From Flavihumibacter fluvii (GTDB taxonomy: Bacteria > Bacteroidota > Bacteroidia > Chitinophagales > Chitinophagaceae), in contig NZ_CP092333.1 in the NCBI RefSeq assembly GCF_018595675.2, positions 4,922,001-4,986,000 of the forward strand: 64,000 nucleotides of DNA, read 5' to 3'. The notes below the pieces were generated by a model. It made no database searches and was not told where the DNA came from. It saw only the letters and a list, made by a program, of their open reading frames with translations. Positions 53,416 to 62,434 of this stretch are shown piece after piece. Position 1 is the stretch's first letter; every line of letters starts with the position of its first letter. The position numbers and the translations under genes are program-made.

Positions 53416-55392
53416 TTAAAATTCTGCCGTTTCATCATGGTATACCCTTTTCAGCCGGATAGTGGTTACAGGTGCAACGATCAACGGGAATTTCTCTACC
53501 ACTACATTAGCAGGGTCAAGACCAAATCCACGCTCTTCAGACAGGCTGATATCCTTCAGCCAGAAATAAATTTTCATGACCATCTTTTCGAACAAAGGCA
53601 ATTCATTATCCTGGCTCAGGTATTTTTCCATTACGATGAATTGGAAATCGCCTACAACGTTATTGCGTTCGAGGCTTTCATACCGGCTATAAATATTTAC
53701 TTCCTTGTTGGCTACAAGGTCTTCCACAACTTTACGGAAGAGCAGGTTGACTTTTGCTTCCATCCTGAAGCCCAGCCTTAATTCCACCCTGATGATGTCA
53801 TTTGGAATGATATGATCTACCACATATTCGCAGGTGTAAGGATCATCCAGGGTATCCACGTGAACGAACCAGTAAATATCTGCGCGCTTGGGCTTTTTAT
53901 TCAAGATGGAGTAAATGATCTTGTGCTCAATTTCCTTGGGGTTATTGGCACTGGTCATGTAAACAAGGTGGGTCGCATGTTTAGGGACTGTTTTGTCATT
54001 GCTGAGCTCCTGGATCATAGGTACATAATGTTCAAGCCGGACAAATTCAACATAGCGGTTCTTGATCTTACGGCTTCTGTACCAAACATACATAATGATA
54101 AACAGGATACCGCCAATGATGAGGGTTACATAGCCGCCATGTTCAAACTTATCGAGGTTTGCAAAGAGGAAACTGAATTCAATACTGAAATACACCGCGA
54201 GGTATAAATAGATCAGTAAAGAAGGTACCCGCTTTGAAATGAGGTAGTTTGAAAACAGGATGGAAGTGGCGATCATACAAAGCGTAATAGCCAGTCCATA
54301 CGCGGCTTCCATGTTGGAAGATTTTTTAAAATAAAGCACCACACCGATACAACCCAGGAATAATATAAGGTTAATGCCTGGAATATATAACTGCCCTTTT
54401 GCTTCTGTTGGATAATTGATCCGCAGCCTGGGCCAAAGGTTCAGGCGCATCGCTTCGCTGATCAGGGTGAATGATCCACTAATCAATGCCTGGCTGGCAA
54501 TAATCGCTGCAGCTGTGGCTATGGCGATACCGGGCAAAATGAACCAGTTAGGGAATAACGAATAAAATGGATTCATATTCGCGGTATCAAACATTTTTCC
54601 ATTATAATTCGCCAGTAACCAGGCGCCCTGCCCGAGGTAATTTAAGATGAGTGCGGTTTTAACAAAGATCCAGGAAACCCTGATATTTTGTTTTCCGCAA
54701 TGCCCGAGGTCGGAGTAGAGGGCTTCGGCCCCGGTGGTACATAGGAATACGGCACCCAGTATCCAGAACCCTTTAGGGTAAGTGGTCAGTAAATCAATGG
54801 CATAATATGGGCTAAATGCTTTGAATATCCCGAGGTCGTCGCTCAGGTGAATAATCCCCATCACCGCCAGCATGGTGAACCAGATGACCATAATAGGACC
54901 GAAAAGCTTACCGATACTGGCGGTTCCGAACTGCTGCACAAAGAATAACATGGATATAATGCCCAGTACTATATACATTACCGTCGACTGCTCAATGGAA
55001 CTGAAATGGGGTATCTGCCGGAGACCTTCAATGGCAGAAGTCACTGTGATAGGCGGGGTAATCATACCATCTGCCAACAAGGCGGCGCCACCAATCATTG
55101 CCGGAATGACCAACCATTTTTTTTGCCTTCTTACCAGCGCATAAAGGGAGAAAATACCGCCTTCCCCCCGGTTGTCCGCCTGTAGGGTCAGAATAACATA
55201 CTTTACTGTGGTTTGAAGCGTGAGTGTCCAGATGATGCAGGATAATCCGCCAAGAATCAACTTTTCACTAATTGTTTTGTCTTTAATAATGGCATTGAGT
55301 ACATAAAGGGGAGATGTTCCGATATCACCGTAAATAATGCCTAAAGCAACGACCAGTCCAGCAAGGGTGGCCTTATTCAAATGTTTGCTCAC
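53416..55392 (-). CDS. kup: KUP-family potassium transporter
   Basis: A 658-residue potassium-proton symporter of the inner membrane. The family signature GIIYGDIGTSPLYVLNAI is near the N-terminus, followed by about 12 membrane segments (GEGGIFSLYALVRRQKKW between TM2 and TM3; GSFTLISEAMRL later) and a soluble C-terminal domain (from about residue 440). I start it at GTG 55392, which gives SKHLNKATLAGLVVALG, the usual N-terminus; the frame is open 33 codons further upstream but that part does not look like a Kup protein. The length matches the family. Confidence 0.92.
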   Translation of the reverse strand: MSKHLNKATLAGLVVALGIIYGDIGTSPLYVLNAIIKDKTISEKLILGGLSCIIWTLTLQTTVKYVILTLQADNRGEGGIFSLYALVRRQKKWLVIPAMIGGAALLADGMITPPITVTSAIEGLRQIPHFSSIEQSTVMYIVLGIISMLFFVQQFGTASIGKLFGPIMVIWFTMLAVMGIIHLSDDLGIFKAFSPYYAIDLLTTYPKGFWILGAVFLCTTGAEALYSDLGHCGKQNIRVSWIFVKTALILNYLGQGAWLLANYNGKMFDTANMNPFYSLFPNWFILPGIAIATAAAIIASQALISGSFTLISEAMRLNLWPRLRINYPTEAKGQLYIPGINLILFLGCIGVVLYFKKSSNMEAAYGLAITLCMIATSILFSNYLISKRVPSLLIYLYLAVYFSIEFSFLFANLDKFEHGGYVTLIIGGILFIIMYVWYRSRKIKNRYVEFVRLEHYVPMIQELSNDKTVPKHATHLVYMTSANNPKEIEHKIIYSILNKKPKRADIYWFVHVDTLDDPYTCEYVVDHIIPNDIIRVELRLGFRMEAKVNLLFRKVVEDLVANKEVNIYSRYESLERNNVVGDFQFIVMEKYLSQDNELPLFEKMVMKIYFWLKDISLSEERGFGLDPANVVVEKFPLIVAPVTTIRLKRVYHDETAEF

Positions 55393-55518
55393 GTAGCTTG
55401 AATTAATTAAGGATACCGGTTTCCCGTACCCGCCATGCAAAGGTATAGTTAAAAAAACGATACAATAAGCATATGTTTCACACATAAACAACCCGGCAAT
55501 CCAAAAAATTGTATATAA

Positions 55519-55526
55519 TATGTTTG
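55519..55526 (+). promoter_or_regulatory. -7 box upstream of the exported protein gene at 55560
   Basis: TATGTTTG matches TAnnTTTG exactly, 33 bases before the chosen ATG. No good -33 element is seen at the expected distance. Confidence 0.35.
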
Positions 55527-55559
55527 GATACCATGTTAACTTTATTAAAAGCGTACGTC

Positions 55560-57098
55560 ATGAAAATCAGGCTGGCCATTTTGGGATTACTCATGTTGAC
55601 GGTATGGGGCGTATCTGCCCAGACGCCCCCCCGGGTGTATTACTCTGAGGCCAACAAAGATGATACCCGACGAACCGATTTTGAAATAGTCGGAAAATTG
55701 GGTGCAAATTTCCTGATCTATAAGAACAACCGTTCTTCCCATGTGATAGATGTATATGATAATGAGATGCATGTTGTCAAAACGGTGAACCTGGATGTCT
55801 TTCCTGAAAAGATCATCTCCATCAATTATGTGACTTACTCCGACCGGATCGTGTTTTTTTATGAATACCAGAAAAGAAGGAATGTTTTCCTGGATTGTAT
55901 TGAGGTTGGTCCGGACGGTAAATACCTCCGTAAGGCGCAGACCCTGGATAGCACTGAGGTAAGCATGTTTTCCAACAACAAGATTTACAGTGTGATCAAT
56001 AGTGACGACAAACAAAAAATCTTATTGTTTAAGGTAAACAGCAGTGATTCGCATAAATTCTTAATCACTTCCTTCCTCTATAATTCAAAGCTGGAGCTGA
56101 TTACCCGTAACCAGAGCGAAGTGAAAATGGGCGATAAAGATGATTATTTCTCTGATTTCCACCTTAGTAATGCCGGTGAGCTGGTGGTGGCCAAGTTTAT
56201 CAAGGCAGGAAATTCAGAGTATATATCGGGGGTGACTATGATGATCAAATACCCGGATTCACTGAACTTTTCCATTAGGGATGTGAATATCGGCAAGATG
56301 ATCCTCGATAATATCATGCTGAAAGTAGATAACACCAATAACCGGGTATTGCTCGCTTCGTTTTATTCCAAACAGAAAAGGGGGAATATGGAGGGGATTT
56401 ACGTGGTAGACTGGGATAAGCCTACCAACAAGAAACAAATGGATACGGCCATTTATTTCAATGATGAGCTTCGCACCATGGCAAAGGATGCCGAAGGGAA
56501 CAAAAAGACGGCCTTTAATAATTTCTTTATCAAAAATATCTATTCCCGGAAAGACGGTGGTTTTGCCATTGTGAGTGAGGCGCTGTATACTTCTTCCCGG
56601 TACAATAGTTTCAACCGGTGGGATTATGGTGGTTATGGAAGTCCATGGGGATCTCCCATGAATTATGGTTACTGGTCGCCGGTGTCTAATCCCTGGGGGA
56701 TGCCCTGGGGCGGTTACGGGTATAACAATAATACCCAAACACGCTATTATGCAGACAATGTGATGATTCTTTCATTTGACAGTACGGCCAAAATGCAATG
56801 GAGCAATGTGATCTCCAAAAGCCAGTTCGACGACGAGTCTGATAACCTGATTTCCTATGGAAATTTTATCACAGGAGGTGAAGTACACTTTCTTTTTAAT
56901 ACTTTCGAGAGAAGGACATATGTGCTAACCGACCAAAGCCTTGATCCATCAGGCAAGATTACACGATATCCTACGTTAAAGAACCTGGATAAGGGCTATG
57001 ATTTCTTGCCCAGGTTTGCAAAGCAGGTCAGTGCGCGGCAATTGATTATTCCTTGTTTTTTCAGGAATTACCTGTGTTTTGCCAGAGTTGATTTTTAA
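55560..57098 (+). CDS. Exported hypothetical protein with a Gly/Tyr/Trp-rich insert
   Basis: A 512-residue protein with a signal peptide (MKIRLAILGLLMLTVWGVSA). The mature part looks like a beta-propeller-type chain (repeated strands such as KLGANFLIYKNN, KIISINYVTY and GELVVAKFIKAGN). Between about residues 360 and 395 there is an insert made of Gly, Tyr, Trp, Pro and Asn (WDYGGYGSPWGSPMNYGYW, then WGMPWGGYGYNNN). No named family is recognised. I chose the ATG at 55560, where the signal peptide starts. The membrane protein gene follows after 11 bases and is probably co-transcribed. Confidence 0.75.
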   Translation: MKIRLAILGLLMLTVWGVSAQTPPRVYYSEANKDDTRRTDFEIVGKLGANFLIYKNNRSSHVIDVYDNEMHVVKTVNLDVFPEKIISINYVTYSDRIVFFYEYQKRRNVFLDCIEVGPDGKYLRKAQTLDSTEVSMFSNNKIYSVINSDDKQKILLFKVNSSDSHKFLITSFLYNSKLELITRNQSEVKMGDKDDYFSDFHLSNAGELVVAKFIKAGNSEYISGVTMMIKYPDSLNFSIRDVNIGKMILDNIMLKVDNTNNRVLLASFYSKQKRGNMEGIYVVDWDKPTNKKQMDTAIYFNDELRTMAKDAEGNKKTAFNNFFIKNIYSRKDGGFAIVSEALYTSSRYNSFNRWDYGGYGSPWGSPMNYGYWSPVSNPWGMPWGGYGYNNNTQTRYYADNVMILSFDSTAKMQWSNVISKSQFDDESDNLISYGNFITGGEVHFLFNTFERRTYVLTDQSLDPSGKITRYPTLKNLDKGYDFLPRFAKQVSARQLIIPCFFRNYLCFARVDF

Positions 57099-57109
57099 AA
57101 CTAACCCTT

Positions 57110-58102
57110 GTGATAGGATTCTTTAAGCAAAAGAACCCCGGAAACGCGTTCATTTTGCTGATATATGCGTTGATCCTTAAATTTCCGATTTTCCTTCATG
57201 CCCCTGCTCCCTTGCGGCAGGAAGAAGATAATTATCTGTACCGGCTGGTATTGAAACTATTGGTGCCTGTCGGCGGCGAAAAGGGATTTTTATACGGGTT
57301 ACTGGCTTTCCTGCTGCTCTATATGCAGGCCACCCTGCTGAACCGAATCGCGAATTCAGTGAAATTACTGCCCCGCCCGAATTACCTGGTGGGAATGGCC
57401 TTCCTGTTGTTAAGTTCCCTTTTGCCTGAATGGAACCAGTTTTCCTCCACCCTGATCGTAAATTTTTTATTGATTTGGATCTGGTATGGGATGGTCGGCT
57501 GGTACAACAACAGCAAACCCCTGGGAGCCGTCTTCAATACCTGCCTGATGATTGGCATTTTACCCCTTATTTATAGCCCGTCATTGGCCTATATCGTCAT
57601 GATGATGCTCGCCCTGGTGATCACCCGGCCATTGCGGGTGGGTGAATGGGTGGTGGCGGCCATCGGGTTCCTGGCACCCTATTATTTCCTGTTCATCATT
57701 CTTTACCTCACAGATAAATGGCAGGCAAGCGGATTGATGCCGGTCATCAGTTTCCACCTACCGCGGCTTCCGGCATCGATCTGGATCACTATTGGATTGT
57801 TGCTGATGGCTGCCCCGTTTTTAGTGGGAGCCTATTTTGTGCAGGATAACCTCAATAAAATGCTTATCCAGGTGCGGAAATGCTGGAGCCTGCTACTGGC
57901 TGTTTTACTGGTTGGGGTCCTGATCATATTAGTCAACCCTGGCACAAATTACCAGCACTGGTTCCTGAGTTCCATCCCCATCGCCTGTTTTCACGCGGCT
58001 ACCTATTATTACCCCAACAAACGCATGTTTACCCTGGTCCTGCATTGGATCACTTTCGCTTTTGCTATTGCCGTGAATTATTTCCCCCAGTTGGTGGGCT
58101 GA
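57110..58102 (+). CDS. DUF6427-like multi-pass membrane protein
   Basis: A 330-residue protein with about nine membrane segments. It starts with MIGFFKQKNPGNAFILLIYA (GTG start), the usual opening of a Bacteroidota membrane family I associate with DUF6427. An aqueous loop with HAPAPLRQEEDNYLYR separates TM1 and TM2. Function unknown; relatives are found near gliding or cell-surface genes, which I cannot confirm here. It follows the exported protein gene by 11 bases and is followed by purQ after 82 bases. Confidence 0.72.
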   Translation: MIGFFKQKNPGNAFILLIYALILKFPIFLHAPAPLRQEEDNYLYRLVLKLLVPVGGEKGFLYGLLAFLLLYMQATLLNRIANSVKLLPRPNYLVGMAFLLLSSLLPEWNQFSSTLIVNFLLIWIWYGMVGWYNNSKPLGAVFNTCLMIGILPLIYSPSLAYIVMMMLALVITRPLRVGEWVVAAIGFLAPYYFLFIILYLTDKWQASGLMPVISFHLPRLPASIWITIGLLLMAAPFLVGAYFVQDNLNKMLIQVRKCWSLLLAVLLVGVLIILVNPGTNYQHWFLSSIPIACFHAATYYYPNKRMFTLVLHWITFAFAIAVNYFPQLVG

Positions 58103-58149
58103 TTTCAGTGGAATCGGCTAAATTTGCGGCTTATTAGTGAATTTGGTAC

Positions 58150-58171
58150 CATTCACCGTTCACCGTTCACC
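58150..58171 (+). repeat. Short tandem CCGTTCA repeat in the purQ leader
   Basis: CCATTCA, CCGTTCA, CCGTTCA and CCC follow one another immediately upstream of purQ: a three-copy heptamer with one change. It lies 14 bases before the purQ ATG. Confidence 0.6.
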
Positions 58172-58184
58172 CAAATTGACTCTC

Positions 58185-58847
58185 ATGAAATTCGGCGTAG
58201 TTGTTTTCCCCGGCTCCAATTGTGACAGAGACATGCAAGATGCCCTGGAGCAGGACCTTGGCCAGGAAGTTATCATGTTATGGCATAAGGACAAAGACCT
58301 GAGCCAGTTTGCTACTGAGGATTGCATAATCCTGCCCGGCGGGTTCTCTTACGGCGATTACCTGCGCTGCGGTGCCATTGCCCGGTTTAGCCCGATGATG
58401 CAGAGCGTGATCGAATTCGCCAACCGTGGCGGTAAAGTGCTGGGTATCTGCAATGGTTTCCAGATCCTTTGTGAGTCCCATTTACTGCCTGGTGTATTGT
58501 TGCGTAACGCCAACCAGCAGTTTATCTGCAAGAATATTTATATGAAGGGTGCTGGCTCAGACAAAGCCCTGATGGTGCCTATTGCGCATGGCGAAGGCCG
58601 TTTTTATGCGGATGACGCCCTGCTTGATTCCCTGGAAGCCAATGGCCAGGTAATCTACCGCTATTGTGATGCAAAAGGTGCTATTACCGGCGAAGCGAAC
58701 CCGAATGGTGCCAGCCGGAATATTGCCGGAATCCGCAATGCTGCCGGGAATGTTTTTGGAATGATGCCCCACCCCGAAAGAGCCTGTTCTGCGGCCCTGG
58801 GCAATATTGATGGCCGCACAATCCTGGAAACCCTGGTGATGGCTTAA
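58185..58847 (+). CDS. purQ: Phosphoribosylformylglycinamidine synthase, glutaminase subunit
   Basis: A 220-residue class I glutamine amidotransferase of purine synthesis; with PurL and PurS it converts FGAR to FGAM. The nucleophile is C89 in GICNGFQIL, the catalytic His/Glu pair is in MMPHPERA, and VVFPGSNCDRDMQDAL is the family opening. The ATG at 58185 is chosen because homologs begin MKFGVVVFPGSN; the frame is open 16 codons further upstream through a repeat. No other pur gene lies in the window, so it is not in a purine operon here. Confidence 0.96.
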   Translation: MKFGVVVFPGSNCDRDMQDALEQDLGQEVIMLWHKDKDLSQFATEDCIILPGGFSYGDYLRCGAIARFSPMMQSVIEFANRGGKVLGICNGFQILCESHLLPGVLLRNANQQFICKNIYMKGAGSDKALMVPIAHGEGRFYADDALLDSLEANGQVIYRYCDAKGAITGEANPNGASRNIAGIRNAAGNVFGMMPHPERACSAALGNIDGRTILETLVMA

Positions 58848-58888
58848 TTTTAGAGTTTAATTAGGTTTATTTCAACCAACTTTGTGGT

Positions 58889-59341
58889 ATGAAAAAAATA
58901 TTTACCCTCGTTCTTACATTGGTGGCTACTATTTCTCTTTTTGCCCAATCTGACAAGCAGGTGAAATGGACCTTTGAATCTAAAAAGATCGCCGAGAATA
59001 CCTACGAAGTACACATGACCGCAGAAGTTGGCGGTAATTACCATATCTATGCTCAAAATGCCGGAGACGGTCCGGTTGCTACTACCTTTAACTTTACCAA
59101 GAATCCATTGGTCGCCATGGATGGTGCTGTGAAAGAGATGGGCAAACAGAAAAAGGTCTTCGAAGAAGCCTTCAATTCCGACGTGCGGTTTTTTGAAAAG
59201 AAAGTTGACTTTGTACAGGTTGTAAAAGTGAAGGGTAAGGCCAAGACCAGCCTGGCCGGGAAAGTGGAGTTCATGGTGTGTAACGACAAAGAGTGTTTAC
59301 CTCCGGCAACTGTTAATTTTAAGGTGGCCGTAGGCGGTTAG
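58889..59341 (+). CDS. Stand-alone DsbD-alpha-like domain protein
   Basis: A 150-residue periplasmic protein with a signal peptide (MKKIFTLVLTLVATISLFAQ). The fold is the immunoglobulin-like N-terminal domain of DsbD. The redox pair is present in MVCNDKECLPPATVNF, with cysteines five residues apart and the usual PP after the second. It would pass electrons from the membrane reductase to periplasmic partners. The full-length DsbD-like gene follows after a terminator, and its own alpha domain lacks these cysteines. Confidence 0.85.
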   Translation: MKKIFTLVLTLVATISLFAQSDKQVKWTFESKKIAENTYEVHMTAEVGGNYHIYAQNAGDGPVATTFNFTKNPLVAMDGAVKEMGKQKKVFEEAFNSDVRFFEKKVDFVQVVKVKGKAKTSLAGKVEFMVCNDKECLPPATVNFKVAVGG

Positions 59342-59369
59342 TGACTTTAGTCCAAACAATTTTCGTATA

Positions 59370-59403
59370 AAACGAGTTCTTTTGCAGGACTCGTTTGTTT
59401 TTT
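59370..59403 (+). terminator. Rho-independent terminator between the two DsbD-like genes
   Basis: AAACGAGTTC (59370-59379) pairs with GGACTCGTTT (59387-59396) over a seven-base loop, one G-U wobble included. GTTTTTT follows. It should limit read-through into the DsbD gene. Confidence 0.85.
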
Positions 59404-59421
59404 CAACCAGCAACCGTGCAC

Positions 59422-61395
59422 ATGATGAATAGAATACTACTCTTTTTTGCAGCATTTCTTTTTAGCATCAGCCTTTTTGCCCAGGATTCAGTAAAAATTG
59501 TTCAATGGAGTTTCCAGGGGGTGCGCGAGACTGATGGAAAATACCTGATCCGGTTGAAAGGGACCATCGCTGATGGTTGGAAATTATTTTCTACCACGGC
59601 CAAAGACGACCAACCCAATACCCGTGTAGCCTTTGATTCAGCTATGGTCTTAAATGCAGGTGCGATTTCCGAGAAAGGCCAGTTACAGCAAAAACCTGAA
59701 CCACTTTTTGATAATGAGGTGCTGCCTTATTTTGAAAAAGAAGTCAGCTTTGAAATTCCACTGACCAATATCGCCGCTGGTGCTGACATAAAAGGGGCTA
59801 TCCGGTATATGGCCCTGAAAGGGGAGGAGATCATCGGTCCCGAGGAAGAAGCCTTCCGCTTTTCAGTAGATGCCACTGGAGCGATAACGAGCAAATCTAC
59901 CGTTTTGAAGGAAGCCAGTTCAGCTAATAGCGGTTTAAAACGTGCTTCCATCGACCTGGATAACCCGTTAGCCAATTGCGGCGGAACAGGATTGGAAAGC
60001 AGCAGCGAGAAGGGCTTGTTAAATATTTTCCTGTTGGGGTTCCTGGGTGGCCTGATCGCCCTGTTGACGCCCTGCGTATTTCCCATGATCCCGCTGACCG
60101 TTTCGTTTTTCACCAAGAAATCGCAGGACCGTAAAAAAGGTATTGCCAACGCATTGATCTATGGTTTTTTCATTTTGCTGATTTACATATTATTGTCTGT
60201 TCCCTTCCATTTCCTCGATAGCCTCAATCCGGAAATCCTGAATAATATCTCTACCAATGTTTGGCTGAACCTGGCCTTCTTCGTGATCTTTGTGGTGTTT
60301 GCCTTGTCTTTTTTCGGGCTCTTTGAGATCACTTTGCCCAGTAGCTTTTCCAATACGGTTGATTCAAAAGCGGGTATCGGCGGTATCGTCGGCATTTTCT
60401 TTATGGCCCTTACCCTGGCACTTGTTTCTTTTTCCTGTACCGGTCCGATACTGGGATCATTGCTGGCCGGATCATTATCTACTAATGGTGGCGCCATGCA
60501 ACTGACGGTAGGCATGGGTGGATTCGGACTAGCCCTCGCCCTGCCTTTTGCGTTGTTCGCCCTTTTCCCGAATTGGTTGAATGCGATGCCGAAATCCGGC
60601 GGTTGGTTAACCACAGTAAAAGTGGTGCTCGGATTCCTTGAACTTGCACTGGCGATTAAATTCCTGTCCAATGCAGACCTGGTGAAACATTGGGGTATCC
60701 TGAAAAGGGAAACCTTCTTTGCGATCTGGATCATCATTGGTATTGCATTGAGTCTTTACCTTTTTGGGCTCCTACGCTTTAAACATGAAGGTCCGGTGAA
60801 GAAACTCAGTAAGCTGCGCATCGGCTTTGGGTTGTTCTTTGTAGCGTTTACCATATACCTGGTCCCAGGATTGACCAATACCAGGCATGCCAACCGCGCG
60901 CTGATCAGTGGATTTCCACCACCACTTACCTATAGTATCTATGGGGAAAAATCGGCATCGGCCAAAGGAGTTGAAGCCAATGTGCTGAATGATTATGAAA
61001 AGGCACTGGCACTTTCGAAAGAAACAGGAAAGCCACTGCTGATAGACTTTACCGGATGGGCCTGCGTGAATTGCCGTAAGATGGAAGAGAATGTTTGGAC
61101 CCAGCCTGAGGTTAAAGAAACCATAGAAAAGGATTTCATCCTTGTTTCACTCTATGTGGATGACCGCCAGAAATTACCTGAAGACCAGCAGTTCATTTAC
61201 ACAAATGCACAGGGCGAAAAGAAGCCCATCATTACCATAGGTGATAAATTTGCAACGATGGAGGTGGAGAATTTCCGCAATGCTTCACAACCCTTGTATG
61301 TTATCCTTTCACCAGACGAAAAATTACTGAACCGCCCTGTTGGGTATACGCCAAATGCGGAGGAGTATTTAAAATGGCTGAAGTGCCGGAAATAA
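59422..61395 (+). CDS. dsbD: DsbD-type thiol:disulfide interchange protein
   Basis: A 657-residue inner-membrane reductant carrier. Order: signal peptide (MNRILLFFAAFLFSISLFAQ), an N-terminal DsbD-alpha-like domain (to about residue 155), eight membrane segments of the CcdA type with redox cysteines in LTPCVFPMIP and SFSCTGPILG, then a thioredoxin domain with CVNC at residues 548-551 (WACVNCRKMEENVW). The alpha domain reads MALKGEEIIGPEEEAF where the small neighbour has MVCNDKECLPPATVNF, so it has no redox pair. It carries electrons from cytosolic thioredoxin outward. The start at 59422 or 59425 is uncertain. Confidence 0.93.
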   Translation: MMNRILLFFAAFLFSISLFAQDSVKIVQWSFQGVRETDGKYLIRLKGTIADGWKLFSTTAKDDQPNTRVAFDSAMVLNAGAISEKGQLQQKPEPLFDNEVLPYFEKEVSFEIPLTNIAAGADIKGAIRYMALKGEEIIGPEEEAFRFSVDATGAITSKSTVLKEASSANSGLKRASIDLDNPLANCGGTGLESSSEKGLLNIFLLGFLGGLIALLTPCVFPMIPLTVSFFTKKSQDRKKGIANALIYGFFILLIYILLSVPFHFLDSLNPEILNNISTNVWLNLAFFVIFVVFALSFFGLFEITLPSSFSNTVDSKAGIGGIVGIFFMALTLALVSFSCTGPILGSLLAGSLSTNGGAMQLTVGMGGFGLALALPFALFALFPNWLNAMPKSGGWLTTVKVVLGFLELALAIKFLSNADLVKHWGILKRETFFAIWIIIGIALSLYLFGLLRFKHEGPVKKLSKLRIGFGLFFVAFTIYLVPGLTNTRHANRALISGFPPPLTYSIYGEKSASAKGVEANVLNDYEKALALSKETGKPLLIDFTGWACVNCRKMEENVWTQPEVKETIEKDFILVSLYVDDRQKLPEDQQFIYTNAQGEKKPIITIGDKFATMEVENFRNASQPLYVILSPDEKLLNRPVGYTPNAEEYLKWLKCRK

Positions 61396-61396
61396 A

Positions 61397-61419
61397 AAAA
61401 CCACTCCTGGAGTGGTTTT
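61397..61419. terminator. Bidirectional hairpin after dsbD
   Basis: AAAACCACT (61397-61405) and AGTGGTTTT (61411-61419) pair perfectly around CCTGG. The A-run and T-run make it usable in both directions. It starts two bases after the dsbD stop. Confidence 0.85.
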
Positions 61420-61427
61420 AGTTAGGC

Positions 61428-61495
61428 GTCATTCTGTAACAGCCTTCCAACGGGCAAGCGAATTAAAAAAGTGTTAGAGGGAGCTACAGAATGAC
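61428..61495. repeat. 68-base element with 11-bp terminal inverted repeats
   Basis: GTCATTCTGTA (61428-61438) and TACAGAATGAC (61485-61495) are perfect reverse complements, with a partly complementary interior. The sequence lies between the dsbD terminator and the sigma-factor gene and encodes nothing visible. It resembles the short REP/MITE-like elements starting GTCATTCTG that recur in Bacteroidota genomes. Confidence 0.5.
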
Positions 61496-61579
61496 AATAT
61501 GTTTAATTATTCTATGCTGATGTAATTTACAGATTGGATCGTCTTAAGTTTTGTTTGAATCATTAATGAAATGATAAAA

Positions 61580-62161
61580 CTACAAAGCGATGTTTTTCTC
61601 AGTCATCATCTTACGCAGGTTGATCAATCCGTACCGCATCCGGCCCAGGGCAGTATTAATACTGCAATTGGTTAAAGCTGCGATCTCTTTAAAACTCAGT
61701 TCTGCATAGTGACGAAGGATAATAACTTCACGCTGGTCTTCCGGCAACAGGTCGAGCATTTTACGAACCCTGTCATGGCTCTGGCGCTTCATCATCTTAA
61801 CATCAGCGCCGTCTTCTGTGAAGTTCAATACTTCAAAGATGTCGCGGTCATCGCTGGTCTTGATGGCTGGGGTACGCTTTACTTTGCGGAAATGGTCTAC
61901 ACATAGATTGTGCGCAATACGCATTGCCCATGGAAGGAATTTTCCCTCTTCTGTGTAGCGGCCGCCCCTTAATGTGTCAATGATTTTAATCAGCACATCC
62001 TGGAAGATATCTTCGGCAAGGTATTTGTCTTTTACCAGGAAGAAGATTGAGGTGTACAATTTGTCTTTGTGGCGCAGGATGAGCGTCTCAAGTGAAGCCA
62101 TGTCTCCATCCATAAACATGTGGATGAGTTCATTGTCGGTTTTAATGCAAAGTGATTTCAT
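61580..62161 (-). CDS. ECF RNA polymerase sigma factor
   Basis: A 193-residue sigma-70 family protein of the ECF type. Region 2 includes DKYLAEDIFQDVLIKIIDTL and FLPWAMRIAHNLCVDHFRK. Region 4 includes LPEDQREVIILRHYAELS, followed by the helix-turn-helix IAALTNCSINTALGRMRYG. Unlike the sigma factor at 19616, no anti-sigma or sensor gene adjoins it. It is divergent from uvrA with about 290 AT-rich bases between the starts. The role is unknown; this type is widespread and often constitutive in Bacteroidota. Confidence 0.93.
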   Translation of the reverse strand: MKSLCIKTDNELIHMFMDGDMASLETLILRHKDKLYTSIFFLVKDKYLAEDIFQDVLIKIIDTLRGGRYTEEGKFLPWAMRIAHNLCVDHFRKVKRTPAIKTSDDRDIFEVLNFTEDGADVKMMKRQSHDRVRKMLDLLPEDQREVIILRHYAELSFKEIAALTNCSINTALGRMRYGLINLRKMMTEKNIAL

Positions 62162-62434
62162 AAACTTCTACGGTTTTTTTGAATTTTAAAATGGGATATT
62201 GGTATACAAGAATTACACTTGGGAAAAATACGTAAGGGGTAGTAAATATACGATAGGCGTGAGTTTTGGGTTTTTCTATTAGGACGAAATCGACTACCAA
62301 GATAGAGTTTTTTTTTAATAAACAATAGTTTGGCATTTTTTTTTTTGACCACTTAAAATAAAATATTTACCCCCTTTAACACAATAAAAACAAAGCGGCT
62401 TTCTCCTTGTTATCTGAGCAACCATATTATCCAA

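Noticed and set aside
60183-60737. Minus-strand 184-codon frame inside dsbD
   Set aside because: It mirrors the membrane segments of DsbD on the opposite strand and has no start context.
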